NCBI RefSeq assembly: GCF_029637705.1
Contig: NZ_CP121252.1
Coordinates: 1,922,001-1,986,000 of the forward strand
From: Citricoccus muralis
GTDB lineage: Bacteria > Actinomycetota > Actinomycetes > Actinomycetales > Micrococcaceae
Reading direction: 5' to 3'
Length of the DNA stretch: 64,000 nt
This document shows positions 38,143-46,847 of this stretch, piece after piece; the stretch's first letter is position 1; each line of letters starts with the position of its first letter. The position numbers and the translations under genes are program-made. The notes beneath the pieces are model-generated. The model did no database searches and had not been told where the DNA came from. It saw only the letters and a list, made by a program, of their open reading frames with translations.

Positions 38143-39303
38143 TCACCACCCATGACAGCGTGGCCAATTTTCGAGAATGCGGGTCGGGTCCCCCGTGCGA
38201 TCCACCACCGAGTACTCCTGGTACTGCGATGCTGTCGCGCACGCGTGGTTGGGCAAGACGCGCAGTCGGGTGCCGACAGGCAGTTCCGGCAGTTCTCCCC
38301 CGCTGCCGTGCCGTAGCTCGAGGATGCCGTGTTCCTGGCTGGCGCCGGTCATGAGCAGATCGGGGATGATCTCGCCGTCGAGGGTCGCCACGACCCCGTA
38401 TCCCTGGTCGATTTTTTGGGCGGCAGTGCCGCGGTCGCGAGACATAGCCATCCACCCACCGTCGGTCAAAATCCAGCCTTTTCCCGACTGATGCCCGATG
38501 ACGGTGACGACGACGGACAGGGCGATGTCGTCGAGATCGCACACCCCGATGCCGGCCATCACCAGATCGAAGAAAACGAAGTTGCCGGCGCGCAACTCGG
38601 TCATGCCGCCTTTTTCCGAGGGTGAGTGCGCAGTGGGGGTGGAGCCGGAGCTGAGTACAGGGCAGGGCATGCCGGCCTCGCGCAGGCGTTGCGCGGCGGT
38701 GATGAGGGCCGCGCGTTCGGCATCGGCGTCGCGGGCTTGGGCTTCGGCGCCGGTAGAAAAGTAGGACTCGCCGGCGTGATCCAGTACACCGCGTAGTTCG
38801 GCACCGCCGTCGTGCAATATCCGCGCGATCTCGATCAGCTCGGGGCTTTCGGCACGGACTCCGGATCGGTGTCCATCGCAATCAATCTCGACGAGGGCGG
38901 GAATGCGATGCCCGGAGACCCGGGAAGCTGCTGCAACGGCCTCGGCCTGGTCGGTGTTATCCACGAGCACACTGAGGTCGACGCCGCGCGCGTGGAGAGC
39001 GACGACGCGGTCCAACTTGGCGGGGGCGAGTCCAACGGCGTAGAGGATGTCGGTATAGCCGTCGTCGGCGAAGTATTCGGCTTCGGCCAGCGTGGACACT
39101 GCGATCGGTTGTGGCCCCTCGCGGTGGACCCGCCGGGTGACATCCACCGATTTCGAGGTTTTCACGTGCAGGCGGAGCGGGAGGTTCAGGTCGGCCAGGC
39201 GGCGCTCGAGTCGGTCAATGTTGGCGTCGATCACGGAGCGATCGAGCACAGCGAAGGGAGTCAACGGTTCCTGAAGCGTGGAGGATGACGTGGTGGCGCT
39301 CAT
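38143..39303 (-). CDS. PLP-dependent amino acid deaminase/aldolase (alanine racemase N-domain plus DSD1-like C-domain)
   Basis: 386 residues. The N-terminal alanine-racemase-type barrel includes LPLRLHVKTSKSVDVTRRVH, where the Lys should bind PLP, and VEIDCDGHRSGVRAES. The C-terminal part has ELRAGNFVFFDLVM and SQEHGILELRHGSGGELP, then LRVLPNHACATASQYQEY, the zinc-binding His-x-Cys site of D-threonine aldolase/D-serine dehydratase relatives. Substrate is not settled: D-threonine, D-serine or other 3-hydroxy amino acids are possible. Not part of an obvious operon; 69 bases separate it from the flavoprotein gene upstream. Confidence 0.85.
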   Translation of the reverse strand: MSATTSSSTLQEPLTPFAVLDRSVIDANIDRLERRLADLNLPLRLHVKTSKSVDVTRRVHREGPQPIAVSTLAEAEYFADDGYTDILYAVGLAPAKLDRVVALHARGVDLSVLVDNTDQAEAVAAASRVSGHRIPALVEIDCDGHRSGVRAESPELIEIARILHDGGAELRGVLDHAGESYFSTGAEAQARDADAERAALITAAQRLREAGMPCPVLSSGSTPTAHSPSEKGGMTELRAGNFVFFDLVMAGIGVCDLDDIALSVVVTVIGHQSGKGWILTDGGWMAMSRDRGTAAQKIDQGYGVVATLDGEIIPDLLMTGASQEHGILELRHGSGGELPELPVGTRLRVLPNHACATASQYQEYSVVDRTGDPTRILENWPRCHGW

Positions 39304-39372
39304 GCCGTCATCGTAGCCCCCCCAGGTACCGCGACTCCCTTCACGTGAGTGTCGCTCGCGAGCGAGAACGTC

Positions 39373-41118
39373 TTACTCGACCAGCTTGCCGTCCTGAGAC
39401 ACCTCTTGGATCAGTGCCGCAATATCAGCCGGAACGTCCGCAATAGGTTCGTGGGTCACGGTACCGTCAGCGGACCACACCATGTTCGCCTGCAGCGCCG
39501 GGTCCGTCTCCGGGTAGTCAGCGCGGTTGTGGCAACCCCGGGTTTCGCGGCGCTCCAGGGCGCACTGCAGGGTGGCCTTGGCTGCCAGCAGGGAAGACTT
39601 CAGGTCGAAGACGTGGGAGAGCTCCTCGTATCCGGACAGGTCGGGGTGCACGCCTACCTGCGAGTACTTGGCTTCCACTTCGGCCAGCTTGGCCAGACCG
39701 GTCTTCAGACCCTCTTCGTCGCGGACGACGCCGCAGTGATCCGTCATGATATTGCGAATATCTCGCTGCAGGGCACGCACGTTGTATTCGCCGTCGGCGT
39801 TGAGCAGGTCCATGACTTCGGTCCGGGCGCGGTCAATGGCAGCCAGCGAACGCTTCTGGACCTCCAGCCCGGCCGAGTAGACGGCAGCGGCCTGACCGGT
39901 GATCCGGCCGAAGACGAGCAGCTCGATCAGCGAGTTACCGCCGAGACGATTGGCCCCGTGCAGACCGGAGGACGCCTCACCGATGGCGTACAGCCCGGGC
40001 ACTCCGGTGCCGTGGTCCTCGGCGTCGACCCAGACGCCGCCCATCGAGTAGTGCGCAGTGGGGGCGATCTCGATCGGCTCCTTGGTGACGTCCTTCATCT
40101 GCAGTTCCATCATGGTCTGGTAGACCCGCGGGAGTCGTTCCATGATGGTTTCACGCGGCAGGTGGGAGATGTCCAGCCAGACGCCACCGTTTTCGGTGCC
40201 GCGGCCTTCCTTGATCTCGGTGTAACCGGCCAGGGCCACGCGGTCACGGGTGGAGAGCTCCATGCGCTCGGGATCATACCGCTCCATGTAGCGCTCGCCG
40301 AGGGCGTTGCGCAGGATGCCGCCCTCGCCGCGGGCAGCCTCGGAGATGAGAGTGCCGGCGTCGGCTTCGGGCTCCAGAATGCCGGAGGGGTGGAACTGGA
40401 CCAGCTCGGCGTCGCGCAGTCGAGCACCCGCCTCGACCGCCAGGCGGAAGGAGTCGCCGGTGTTCTCGTTACGGCGGGAGGAGGTGCGGCGCCAGATGCG
40501 GTTGTGACCACCGGCAGCCAGGATGACGGCGTCGGCGTAGATCAGCTGACGCTCGCCGGTGACCTGGTCGAATCCGTAGGCGCCGAAGACGACGCCGTCC
40601 TCGTTGGTCAGAATCTGGGAGATGTAGACGGTGTCCAGAATCTCGATGTCGAGCTGATCAGCACGGCGCACCAGAGTGCGCTGGATTTCCAGACCGGTGT
40701 AGTCGCCAGCGAAGGCGGTGCGGCGCCACTTGTGGGCACCGAAGAAACGCTGCGAGATCCGCCCGTCGACTTCACGGGCGAAGTTCATGCCGTAGCGCTC
40801 CAGATCCTTAATCCCCTGCTCGGCGCCCTCGGTGACGATCTTGACGATCTCGGGATTCGCCAGGAAGTAGCTCTCCTTGATCGTGTCGGCCGCGTGCTGC
40901 TCCCAGGTGTCCTCCGGGTCGATTGTGGCCAGAGCGGCGTTGATGCCGCCGGCGGCCAGGGAGGTGTGCGCGTCGGACTTCTGCCGCTTGCCGACGGCGA
41001 TCACGTCGACGCCGGCCTCGGCGAGCTCGATGGCGGCGCGCAGGCCGGACCCGCCCGTCCCGATGACCAGGACGGAGGTCGATGTGCGTCGTTCTGGGGT
41101 GGATCTGAGTTCTGACAT
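39373..41118 (-). CDS. Flavoprotein of the succinate dehydrogenase/fumarate reductase/L-aspartate oxidase family
   Basis: 581 residues. The FAD motif VLVIGTGGSGLRAAIELAEAG is at the N-terminus. The Ser/His loop is DAHTSLAAGGINAAL, with the substrate-site segments ELVQFHPSGILEPEADAGTL, ISEAARGEGGILRN and APTAHYSMGGVWVD, and IGEASSGLHGANRLGGNSL. The catalytic Arg region is ERYDPERMELSTRDRVALA. No iron-sulfur or membrane subunit gene is adjacent, nor nadA/nadC, so the exact role (quinone-linked succinate dehydrogenase, fumarate reductase or aspartate oxidase) cannot be fixed. Full length. Confidence 0.82.
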   Translation of the reverse strand: MSELRSTPERRTSTSVLVIGTGGSGLRAAIELAEAGVDVIAVGKRQKSDAHTSLAAGGINAALATIDPEDTWEQHAADTIKESYFLANPEIVKIVTEGAEQGIKDLERYGMNFAREVDGRISQRFFGAHKWRRTAFAGDYTGLEIQRTLVRRADQLDIEILDTVYISQILTNEDGVVFGAYGFDQVTGERQLIYADAVILAAGGHNRIWRRTSSRRNENTGDSFRLAVEAGARLRDAELVQFHPSGILEPEADAGTLISEAARGEGGILRNALGERYMERYDPERMELSTRDRVALAGYTEIKEGRGTENGGVWLDISHLPRETIMERLPRVYQTMMELQMKDVTKEPIEIAPTAHYSMGGVWVDAEDHGTGVPGLYAIGEASSGLHGANRLGGNSLIELLVFGRITGQAAAVYSAGLEVQKRSLAAIDRARTEVMDLLNADGEYNVRALQRDIRNIMTDHCGVVRDEEGLKTGLAKLAEVEAKYSQVGVHPDLSGYEELSHVFDLKSSLLAAKATLQCALERRETRGCHNRADYPETDPALQANMVWSADGTVTHEPIADVPADIAALIQEVSQDGKLVE

Positions 41119-41164
41119 TCTTCAGTACCTTCGTGTTGATGGGGTCGTGGGTTTTACGACGTTC

Positions 41165-41557
41165 TCAATGAAAATGCGGGTGATGCAGATGCAGTTCGCC
41201 ATTGACCGCGGACAGGTCCCGGCAGCGCTCGGAGACACCGAGATTGCCGTGACAGCCGACCCACATCAGATAGGGCAGGTCGTGCCCGGTGAGGTGATCC
41301 GCCATCCATTCCACGGCCCAGGCGTTGAGCGCCTGGAGCGCACGATCGCCGGGAGCAGCCGGCGCATCCTGCGGCGAGTTCAACAACCAGTGCACGGTCA
41401 TTCCCTGCGGTGCGGCGATCGGCACGATGCACTGATCTGAGGGAACTTCGATGAAGACCTGGCCGTAAGACGTGTCTGGCAGCGTGGCCAGGATGCGGGC
41501 AATCAGCTCCACATCGCGGTGGTCACCAACAAAGAGGAAGTGTGAGGCACCGGACAT
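41165..41557 (-). CDS. Stand-alone SIP (siderophore-interacting) C-terminal domain protein
   Basis: 130 residues from an ATG with AAAGGAG upstream. Begins HFLFVGDHRDVELIARILATL and continues YGQVFIEVPSDQC and GMTVHWLLNSPQD. This is the NADPH-binding C-terminal domain of siderophore-interacting flavoproteins (usual length ~260-280). The N-terminal FAD-binding half is missing and there is no trace of it nearby, so it is either a naturally short form or a truncation. A good iron box lies 62 bases upstream, so it is probably repressed by iron through DtxR/IdeR. A role in releasing iron from siderophores is inferred. Confidence 0.78.
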   Translation of the reverse strand: MSGASHFLFVGDHRDVELIARILATLPDTSYGQVFIEVPSDQCIVPIAAPQGMTVHWLLNSPQDAPAAPGDRALQALNAWAVEWMADHLTGHDLPYLMWVGCHGNLGVSERCRDLSAVNGELHLHHPHFH

Positions 41558-41618
41558 GCGCAGCGGGCTCCTTTAATTCGCGGCAGACGTTCGTTTCACG
41601 CTATTCCAGCTCACATTA

Positions 41619-41637
41619 AAAGGCAAGGCTCGCCTAA
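41619..41637. promoter_or_regulatory. DtxR/IdeR iron box
   Basis: The 19-mer AAAGGCAAGGCTCGCCTAA matches the DtxR/IdeR consensus TTAGGTTAGGCTAACCTAA at 13 of 19 positions, including the GGC core and the CCTAA arm. It sits 62 bp upstream of the SIP-domain gene and 98 bp upstream of the MMPL remnant, in the only shared intergenic region, in an AT-richer patch typical of a promoter. Confidence 0.7.
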
Positions 41638-41734
41638 TATAAAGCGTCCCATTGTGATTAATACCTCCTGCGGTAGGCGACAAGCTGGGCGATGCGGATC
41701 GCGCCACCGCCACCGCCTATGTTTGGGAGCCCAC

Positions 41735-42654
41735 ATGTCACACCGAGCACCATCGTCGATGACGTCACCGACCAGGGGACGCCGTTGGGTGCGGGCACTG
41801 CTTCCGGCCGTGCTCGTGCTGCTATGGCTGGTCGGCGCCGCGATCGGCGGCCCCTATTTCGGGCGGGTCAGTGAGGTGTCGTCCAACGACCAGACCAACT
41901 ACCTTCCAGACTCGGCCGAAGCCACCGAAGTGCAAGCCGTCCTGTCCGACTTCACCGATTCGGACGCCCTACCCGCGGTGGTGGTGTTCACCGCCGAGGA
42001 CGAGCTGACCGAGACTCAACTGGATGCGCTGGCGAAGAACCTCGACGCGGTCGCGGAACTCGAGGGGGTGCTGGCGGAGACCGCGCCGGCGGGAGTGTCG
42101 AGTTTCGTGACGGGACCGGCCGGTTTCAGCGCGGATCTGGGTGCGGCGTTTTCCGGTGTCGATGGGCTGCTACTCGGGGTGGCGTTGGCGGCAGTGTTCG
42201 TGATTCTCGTCGTCGTATATCGATCGTTCCTGCTCCCTATTGCGGTGCTGGCGACCTCGGTTTTTGCCCTCACCGTGGCGCTGCTGGTGTTCCGGCTGCT
42301 CGCTGCAGCTGATGTGCTGTTGCTGAGCGGGCAGACCCAGGGCATTCTGTTCATTCTCGTGATCGGTGCGGCCACCGACTATTCGTTGCTGTATGTGGCG
42401 CGATACCGGGAGGAGCTGCGACGTCACTCCTCCACCTGGGTGGTCAGTTGGAAGGCGCTGCGGCGTTCAGTGGAGCCCATTCTTGCCTCGGAGGCCACGG
42501 TGATCGCGGGCTGTTGTGTTTGTTGATCTCCGATCTGAAATCCAATAGCACCCTCGGACCCGTGGCCGCGATCGGTATTGTCTTCGCGATGCTCTCCGCG
42601 CCGACCCTGTTGCCCTCGATCCTGGTGGGCTTCGGGCGTGCGGCCTTACGGTGA
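41735..42654 (+). pseudogene. MMPL/RND-family transporter, frameshifted and half length
   Basis: From the ATG at 41735 the frame reads a first membrane helix (ALLPAVLVLLWLVGAAIGG), an outside domain with SSNDQTNYLPDSAEATEVQA, and several helices with GAATDYSLLYVARYREELR, the MMPL Asp-Tyr motif. It then ends at 42526 through a frameshift near 42511, where GGGCTGTTG lacks one C compared with the expected Gly-Leu-Leu coding. The other frame continues LISDLKSNSTLGPVAAIGIV and stops at 42654. The whole second half of the usual ~700-residue protein is missing. Such transporters export lipids or siderophores; this copy is almost certainly dead unless the frameshift is a sequencing error, and even then it is truncated. 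Confidence 0.85.
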
Positions 42655-42763
42655 CAGACGAGGGATTCGCGCCGGTGGGACCGCCCGGATCTCCGACACC
42701 CGAACCCACTGTGGTCAATGGGCAGGTGCTGGCGGCAACATTCGCCGCGCTGGGGCGTCAGGA

Positions 42764-43915
42764 TCAGCCGGACACGGAAACGGTGGGCACGACGGGGCGA
42801 TGAGCCGCGACGGCGAAATCGGGGTGGTTGAGCGGGGCTTCGCCGTCGACCGCTAGTTGCGCCAGCAGTTCTCCGGTGGCAGGGGCGAGTTTGAATCCGT
42901 GGCCGGAGAAACCAGCGCCGATGATCACACGCCCGGAGGCAGAACGATCCAGGATCGGGGTCTTGTCCGCGGTGTAGCCATCATGGTGCAGGCTGTAGCG
43001 GGTGGGCTCCGGGATGAGTCCCGGGAACAGTTCGGCCACCCGCTCGCCGAAAGCGGAGACGGCGTCGTCGTCCACGCGGAGATTCTGGTGTTCGGGCAGC
43101 CCCTCAAGGTCGCCCCAGCGGTCGCCGCCGCTGACCTTCACGCTGTACCCATCGAGCATGGGAACCCCGAAGACGTGGAAGCCGTCGCGGTCGCGGATGA
43201 AGCCGGGAAGCCGGTCCGCAGTGAACTGGCTGGCGTCTCGCGGCAGGAACCAGGTGAGCAACAACCGCCTGGCCACCACGAGATCGGCCACGCGTTCGTC
43301 CAGCTGCGGAGCCCAGGAGCCAGCGGTCACCACCACGGCGTCGAAGCGCTCCCCGTGGGTCTGTGTGCGCACGGTGACTCCGCGTGAGTCTTCCGAAATC
43401 TCGCGAATGTGCTGATGCGCCCGGCACTGCGCTCCGTGGTGTTGGGCTTGTTCGAGGGCACTGAGTACGCCCAGTTCGGAGCGTAGGGCGCCGCCGAGCG
43501 GATCCAGCAGCCCTTGTTCGCCGTCGACGATGTCCATCTGGGGGTAGCGCCGGCGCAGTTGCTCGGTGGTGAGCAGCCCGTGCTCCAGCCCGCTGGCCTC
43601 CACGGATCGGATGAGGCGCTGGAAGCTCTCGTCGTCGTGCGGGGCCACGGTGAGTGCGCCGACCGGGTGCATCAGTTCCCTGCCTGCGAGCGCCCCCAGC
43701 TCGCTCCACAGTGCGTGCGCCCGCCGCAGCAGCGGAACGTATTTGGGACCCTCATGGTAGGCGGAGCGGAACAGCCGGGATTCCCCTGTGTAGCTGCCGT
43801 AGCCGTGGTTCAGCCCGAACTGTTCGAAGCCCACGACTTCCACTCCGGGGCGCTGGCTGAGGTGCCACAGCACCATCGATCCGGTGGTGCCGAGTCCGAT
43901 GACGGCGATTCTCAT
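42764..43915 (-). CDS. FAD-dependent amine oxidase of the SoxA/SolA family
   Basis: 383 residues from the ATG at 43913-43915; the longer frame to 44035 overlaps the next gene and is rejected. The FAD motif is RIAVIGLGTTGSMVLWHLSQ, and GYGSYTGESRLFRSAYHEGP is typical of monomeric sarcosine and N-methyltryptophan oxidases. The C-terminus has IIGAGFSGHGFKLAPATGEL. Relatives attach FAD covalently to a Cys in a CxYT-type segment; the aligned stretch here reads SLHHDGYTAD, with no Cys, so FAD may be non-covalent. Predicted to oxidise a secondary amine or N-methyl amino acid, giving H2O2 and an aldehyde. Confidence 0.85.
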   Translation of the reverse strand: MRIAVIGLGTTGSMVLWHLSQRPGVEVVGFEQFGLNHGYGSYTGESRLFRSAYHEGPKYVPLLRRAHALWSELGALAGRELMHPVGALTVAPHDDESFQRLIRSVEASGLEHGLLTTEQLRRRYPQMDIVDGEQGLLDPLGGALRSELGVLSALEQAQHHGAQCRAHQHIREISEDSRGVTVRTQTHGERFDAVVVTAGSWAPQLDERVADLVVARRLLLTWFLPRDASQFTADRLPGFIRDRDGFHVFGVPMLDGYSVKVSGGDRWGDLEGLPEHQNLRVDDDAVSAFGERVAELFPGLIPEPTRYSLHHDGYTADKTPILDRSASGRVIIGAGFSGHGFKLAPATGELLAQLAVDGEAPLNHPDFAVAAHRPVVPTVSVSG

Positions 43916-43946
43916 GGTGTGTCCGTTCCTTCCGTTCCCCAGTGGC

Positions 43947-45080
43947 TTAGGCCAGTGCCGGGGTGTCCCACAGCGACAGGCGGGTGCCGACGTCGTGCCG
44001 CACAGCGTTACGGTACACCTCGGTAGCCCAGGCAACGTCTTCCACTGGCATGCCCCCGACCGAATAGAGGACGATCTCGTCTTCGTTGCGGTGGCGCGGG
44101 GCTTTGCCGGTGGCGACGTCGGCGATCTGTTCGAGCTTCCACTCAGGCAGTCGGCCTTCCTTCATCAGCTCGTAGAAGCGGGTTCCCGGGATGCCGAGAG
44201 CTTGGTAGGCCCCGCGGCCCATTTCCTCGTACCAGGCATCGTAGAGTCCGCGGGCGTCGAGCACGGTGCGGGCCTCCTCGATCACGAAGTCGTCGTCGAA
44301 CCGGGCCGCGGCGGGTAGGAGCAAAACCGCCCCCGGTTTGATCCACCGACGGCGGATGTAGGGGAACGCGCTGGAGCCGGCAGCATCGGTGGTGGTGGCA
44401 GTGATGACGACGTCGGCGTCGCGCACCGCGGCTTCAATACTGTCGACCGCCTCCACCCGGGTGATCTGCGGGTAGCGCTGCTGAATGTGCTCGGTGAAGC
44501 GCTGGATACCGGCCGCGCTGCGCCCTTTGACCTTGATCCGCTCGATGCTGGGGCGCTGGGAAAGGGCGGCCTCGACGATGGTGCGGCCCATCACCCCAGG
44601 GCCGATCAGGCCGATGGTGTCGGCGTCGTCGCGGGCAAAGTGCTTCACGCCCACCCCGGGGACGGCCCCGGTGCGATAGGCGGAGAGCAGGTTGGCACTC
44701 ATCACCGCCAGCGGCGCCCCGGTGTCGGTGTCGTTGAGGGTGAACAGGTGGATGGAGCGCGGCAGGCTCCTGGTCTTGTTTTCGACGTTGGATCCGTACC
44801 ATTTCACCCCGGTGGTGCCGAAGCGCCCACCCAGGAAAGCTGGCATCGCCATGAACCTGCGGTCGGGACCGTCGGCGGGCATACCGGGGAACGCGGGAGC
44901 CTCGGGAAAGGTGATCATGGCGCCGTGCGAGTCGTGACTAGCTCCGGCCATCGCGTAGTCTCCCTGTCGCAGCAGGATCAGCGTCTCCTCCATCACCTCA
45001 ACGCAGCGGGCAATGTTGGTGACGCCGGCGGCGATCATGTCGGGTTCGCTGAGGTAACGGAAGTCGAGTGCAGTGTTCAT
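43947..45080 (-). CDS. Ornithine cyclodeaminase/mu-crystallin family protein (tyramine oxidase subunit B-like)
   Basis: 377 residues. The NAD(P)-binding motif is TIGLIGPGVMGRTIVEAAL, the substrate region has FGTTGVKWYGSN and MSANLLSAYRTGAVPGVGVKH. The sequence resembles proteins labelled tyramine oxidase subunit B in Arthrobacter relatives, although the copper amine oxidase A subunit is not in this window. It follows PII and AmtB in the same direction with a 72-base gap and is followed by the SolA-like oxidase, suggesting an amine or imino acid pathway that releases ammonium. Substrate unknown. Confidence 0.83.
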   Translation of the reverse strand: MNTALDFRYLSEPDMIAAGVTNIARCVEVMEETLILLRQGDYAMAGASHDSHGAMITFPEAPAFPGMPADGPDRRFMAMPAFLGGRFGTTGVKWYGSNVENKTRSLPRSIHLFTLNDTDTGAPLAVMSANLLSAYRTGAVPGVGVKHFARDDADTIGLIGPGVMGRTIVEAALSQRPSIERIKVKGRSAAGIQRFTEHIQQRYPQITRVEAVDSIEAAVRDADVVITATTTDAAGSSAFPYIRRRWIKPGAVLLLPAAARFDDDFVIEEARTVLDARGLYDAWYEEMGRGAYQALGIPGTRFYELMKEGRLPEWKLEQIADVATGKAPRHRNEDEIVLYSVGGMPVEDVAWATEVYRNAVRHDVGTRLSLWDTPALA

Positions 45081-45152
45081 GGGTGCTTATCCTTTGTCTC
45101 GTGCGGGGCTCGCGTGCGGCGTGGAAGTGGCGGTCGCGGTGGAGCGCGGGTG

Positions 45153-45491
45153 TCAGACGGCGGCGTCGCCGGTTTCGCCGGTGCGGACGCGCACCACGTG
45201 CTCGACGGCGGTGACCCACACCTTGCCGTCGCCGATCTGCCCTGTGCGGGCGTGGTCGACTATCAGCTGCACAGCTGTGTCTACCTGCTCGTTGGCGACA
45301 ACGAGTTCCAGTCGCATTTTGGAGCGGAAGGGGACGCTGACGGCCATGCCGCGGTAGTACTCGGTGCGCGAAGCCTGCGCACCGTGGCCCTTGACCTCTG
45401 TCACGGTGACGCCTGGAAAACCCGCTTCGGTCAACGCTTGGCTGACGTGGTCGAGACGTCCGGGCTGGATGACGGCGGTGATGAGTTTCAT
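45153..45491 (-). CDS. PII signal-transduction protein, GlnB/GlnK family, without Tyr51
   Basis: 112 residues, exactly the family length, collinear with E. coli GlnB without gaps. ATP-site and B/C-loop segments are present (TVTEVKGHG, TGQIGDGKVWV, VVRVRTGE). In the T-loop, residues 45-58 read YYRGMAVSVPFRSK: position 51, the Tyr that is uridylylated in proteobacteria and adenylylated in Actinobacteria, is Val. Lys58 is kept. It sits 42 bases after amtB, so it should bind AmtB in response to 2-oxoglutarate/ATP, but covalent control at Tyr51 looks impossible. Confidence 0.93.
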   Translation of the reverse strand: MKLITAVIQPGRLDHVSQALTEAGFPGVTVTEVKGHGAQASRTEYYRGMAVSVPFRSKMRLELVVANEQVDTAVQLIVDHARTGQIGDGKVWVTAVEHVVRVRTGETGDAAV

Positions 45492-45533
45492 CTGATGCTC
45501 CTGGTGGTTCCTGCGGAATGGGTGCGGGATCGG

Positions 45534-46772
45534 TCAGATTCTGGACTGCTCATACGCTGACTCGGCGTGGATCGACTGGTCCAGGCCCAGCGCTTCGGCC
45601 TCGTCGTCGACCCGGATGGGCGCGATCTTCTTCATGACGGTGGCGATCAGCCAGGTCATGCCGAAGGCGTAGACCAGGGTCACGGTGATCGCGACCAGCT
45701 CCCGCCAGATCAGGCTCACGTCGCCGCCGAAGACCACCCCTGCAATACCTGCCGGTGCGGAAGCGGCCCCGAAGAAGACCACGAACAGTGCACCGACGAT
45801 GCCGGCGATCCCGTGAACTGCGAACACATCGAGCGAGTCGTCAATCTGGTGACGGCGTTTCCAGGTAATAGCCCAGGCGGTGGCCGCAGACGACAGGAGT
45901 CCGACGAACATAGCCCCCAGCGGGGTGACGGCATCAGCCGACGGCGTGATGCCGACCAGACCCGCGATCATGCCGGTGGCCATACCCAGCATTGTCGCCT
46001 GTCCGTCACGCAGACGCTCCACGATCAGGAACCCGAGCATCCCTGAGGCCGCCGCGATGATGGAGGTGAGAATGACGTACTCAGCCAGGAAGTTCGCCCC
46101 TCCGGCGGTGCCGCCGTTGAACCCCATCCACCCTGCCACGATCAGCCCGGTGCCGATCAGCACCAGCGGGAGGTTGTGCGGTCGGTCCGCAGTAGACTTC
46201 CGCGCCCCCAGCACCAGCGCCAGTGCCAGTCCGGCCGCGCCAGCGTTCATGTGCACCGCGGTGCCGCCGGCAAAGTCGTGAAGATCCAGCACATTGCGCA
46301 TCCAGCCGCCGACATACCCGGTTTCAGGATCCGATACCGCAAAGACCCAGTGCCCCAGCGGGGCATAGACCAGCAGTACCCACAGGGCACAGAACACGAG
46401 CCAGGCACCGAACTTCATGCGGGCGGCACCGCCTGAGGCCACCAGTGCCACGCTGATGGCGGCGAATAGGATGTAGAAGGCGCCCCACAGGGTGCCACCG
46501 GCGCCGTCGTCTTGCGTGAATTGCTGATAGGTGGCGTATTCAAAAGGATTGCCGATGATGCCCCAGCCGCCCACGGAGTCACCCGTGACCAGACCATGGC
46601 CTATCACGATGTAAACCACGGTGGTGACGCCGAGCGCCCCCATGATCATCATGAACATGTTGAGCACATTCCGGCTGTTCAGCATGCCTCCATAAAGCAA
46701 TGCCAGCCCGGGGAACATGAGCGTGACCAGGGCGAATGCCGCCAAAATCCACGCGGTGTCTGCGGCTTCCAT
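45534..46772 (-). CDS. amtB: Ammonium transporter AmtB
   Basis: 412 residues with eleven membrane segments. The pore Trp/Phe regions and the twin histidines are visible, in FAGGTAVHMNAGAAG (His168 equivalent) and VFAVHGIAGIVGALF (His318 equivalent). N-terminal ALLYGGMLNSRNVLNMFMM is the Amt signature. Conducts NH4+/NH3 into the cell at low ammonium. First gene of an amtB-PII unit. Three GTTTC/GAAAC elements upstream (46848-46886) may be GlnR half-sites. Confidence 0.96.
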   Translation of the reverse strand: MEAADTAWILAAFALVTLMFPGLALLYGGMLNSRNVLNMFMMIMGALGVTTVVYIVIGHGLVTGDSVGGWGIIGNPFEYATYQQFTQDDGAGGTLWGAFYILFAAISVALVASGGAARMKFGAWLVFCALWVLLVYAPLGHWVFAVSDPETGYVGGWMRNVLDLHDFAGGTAVHMNAGAAGLALALVLGARKSTADRPHNLPLVLIGTGLIVAGWMGFNGGTAGGANFLAEYVILTSIIAAASGMLGFLIVERLRDGQATMLGMATGMIAGLVGITPSADAVTPLGAMFVGLLSSAATAWAITWKRRHQIDDSLDVFAVHGIAGIVGALFVVFFGAASAPAGIAGVVFGGDVSLIWRELVAITVTLVYAFGMTWLIATVMKKIAPIRVDDEAEALGLDQSIHAESAYEQSRI

Positions 46773-46847
46773 AGGTCCGCCTCTCCTCGATCGATGGTCG
46801 ACATCCGTGAGTGAACGATGTCGATGGATTCACCGTAGGGAGGTCAT

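Noticed and set aside
39349-41115. 588-codon open frame on the plus strand opposite the flavoprotein gene
   Set aside because: It is antisense to a full-length conserved flavoprotein and has the His/Gln/Val/Gly-rich composition typical of high-GC shadow frames, with no recognisable domain.
43916-44035. N-terminal extension of the SolA-like oxidase by 40 residues
   Set aside because: It precedes the FAD motif, overlaps the end of the neighbouring gene and has no resemblance to the family; the start at 43915 is taken.
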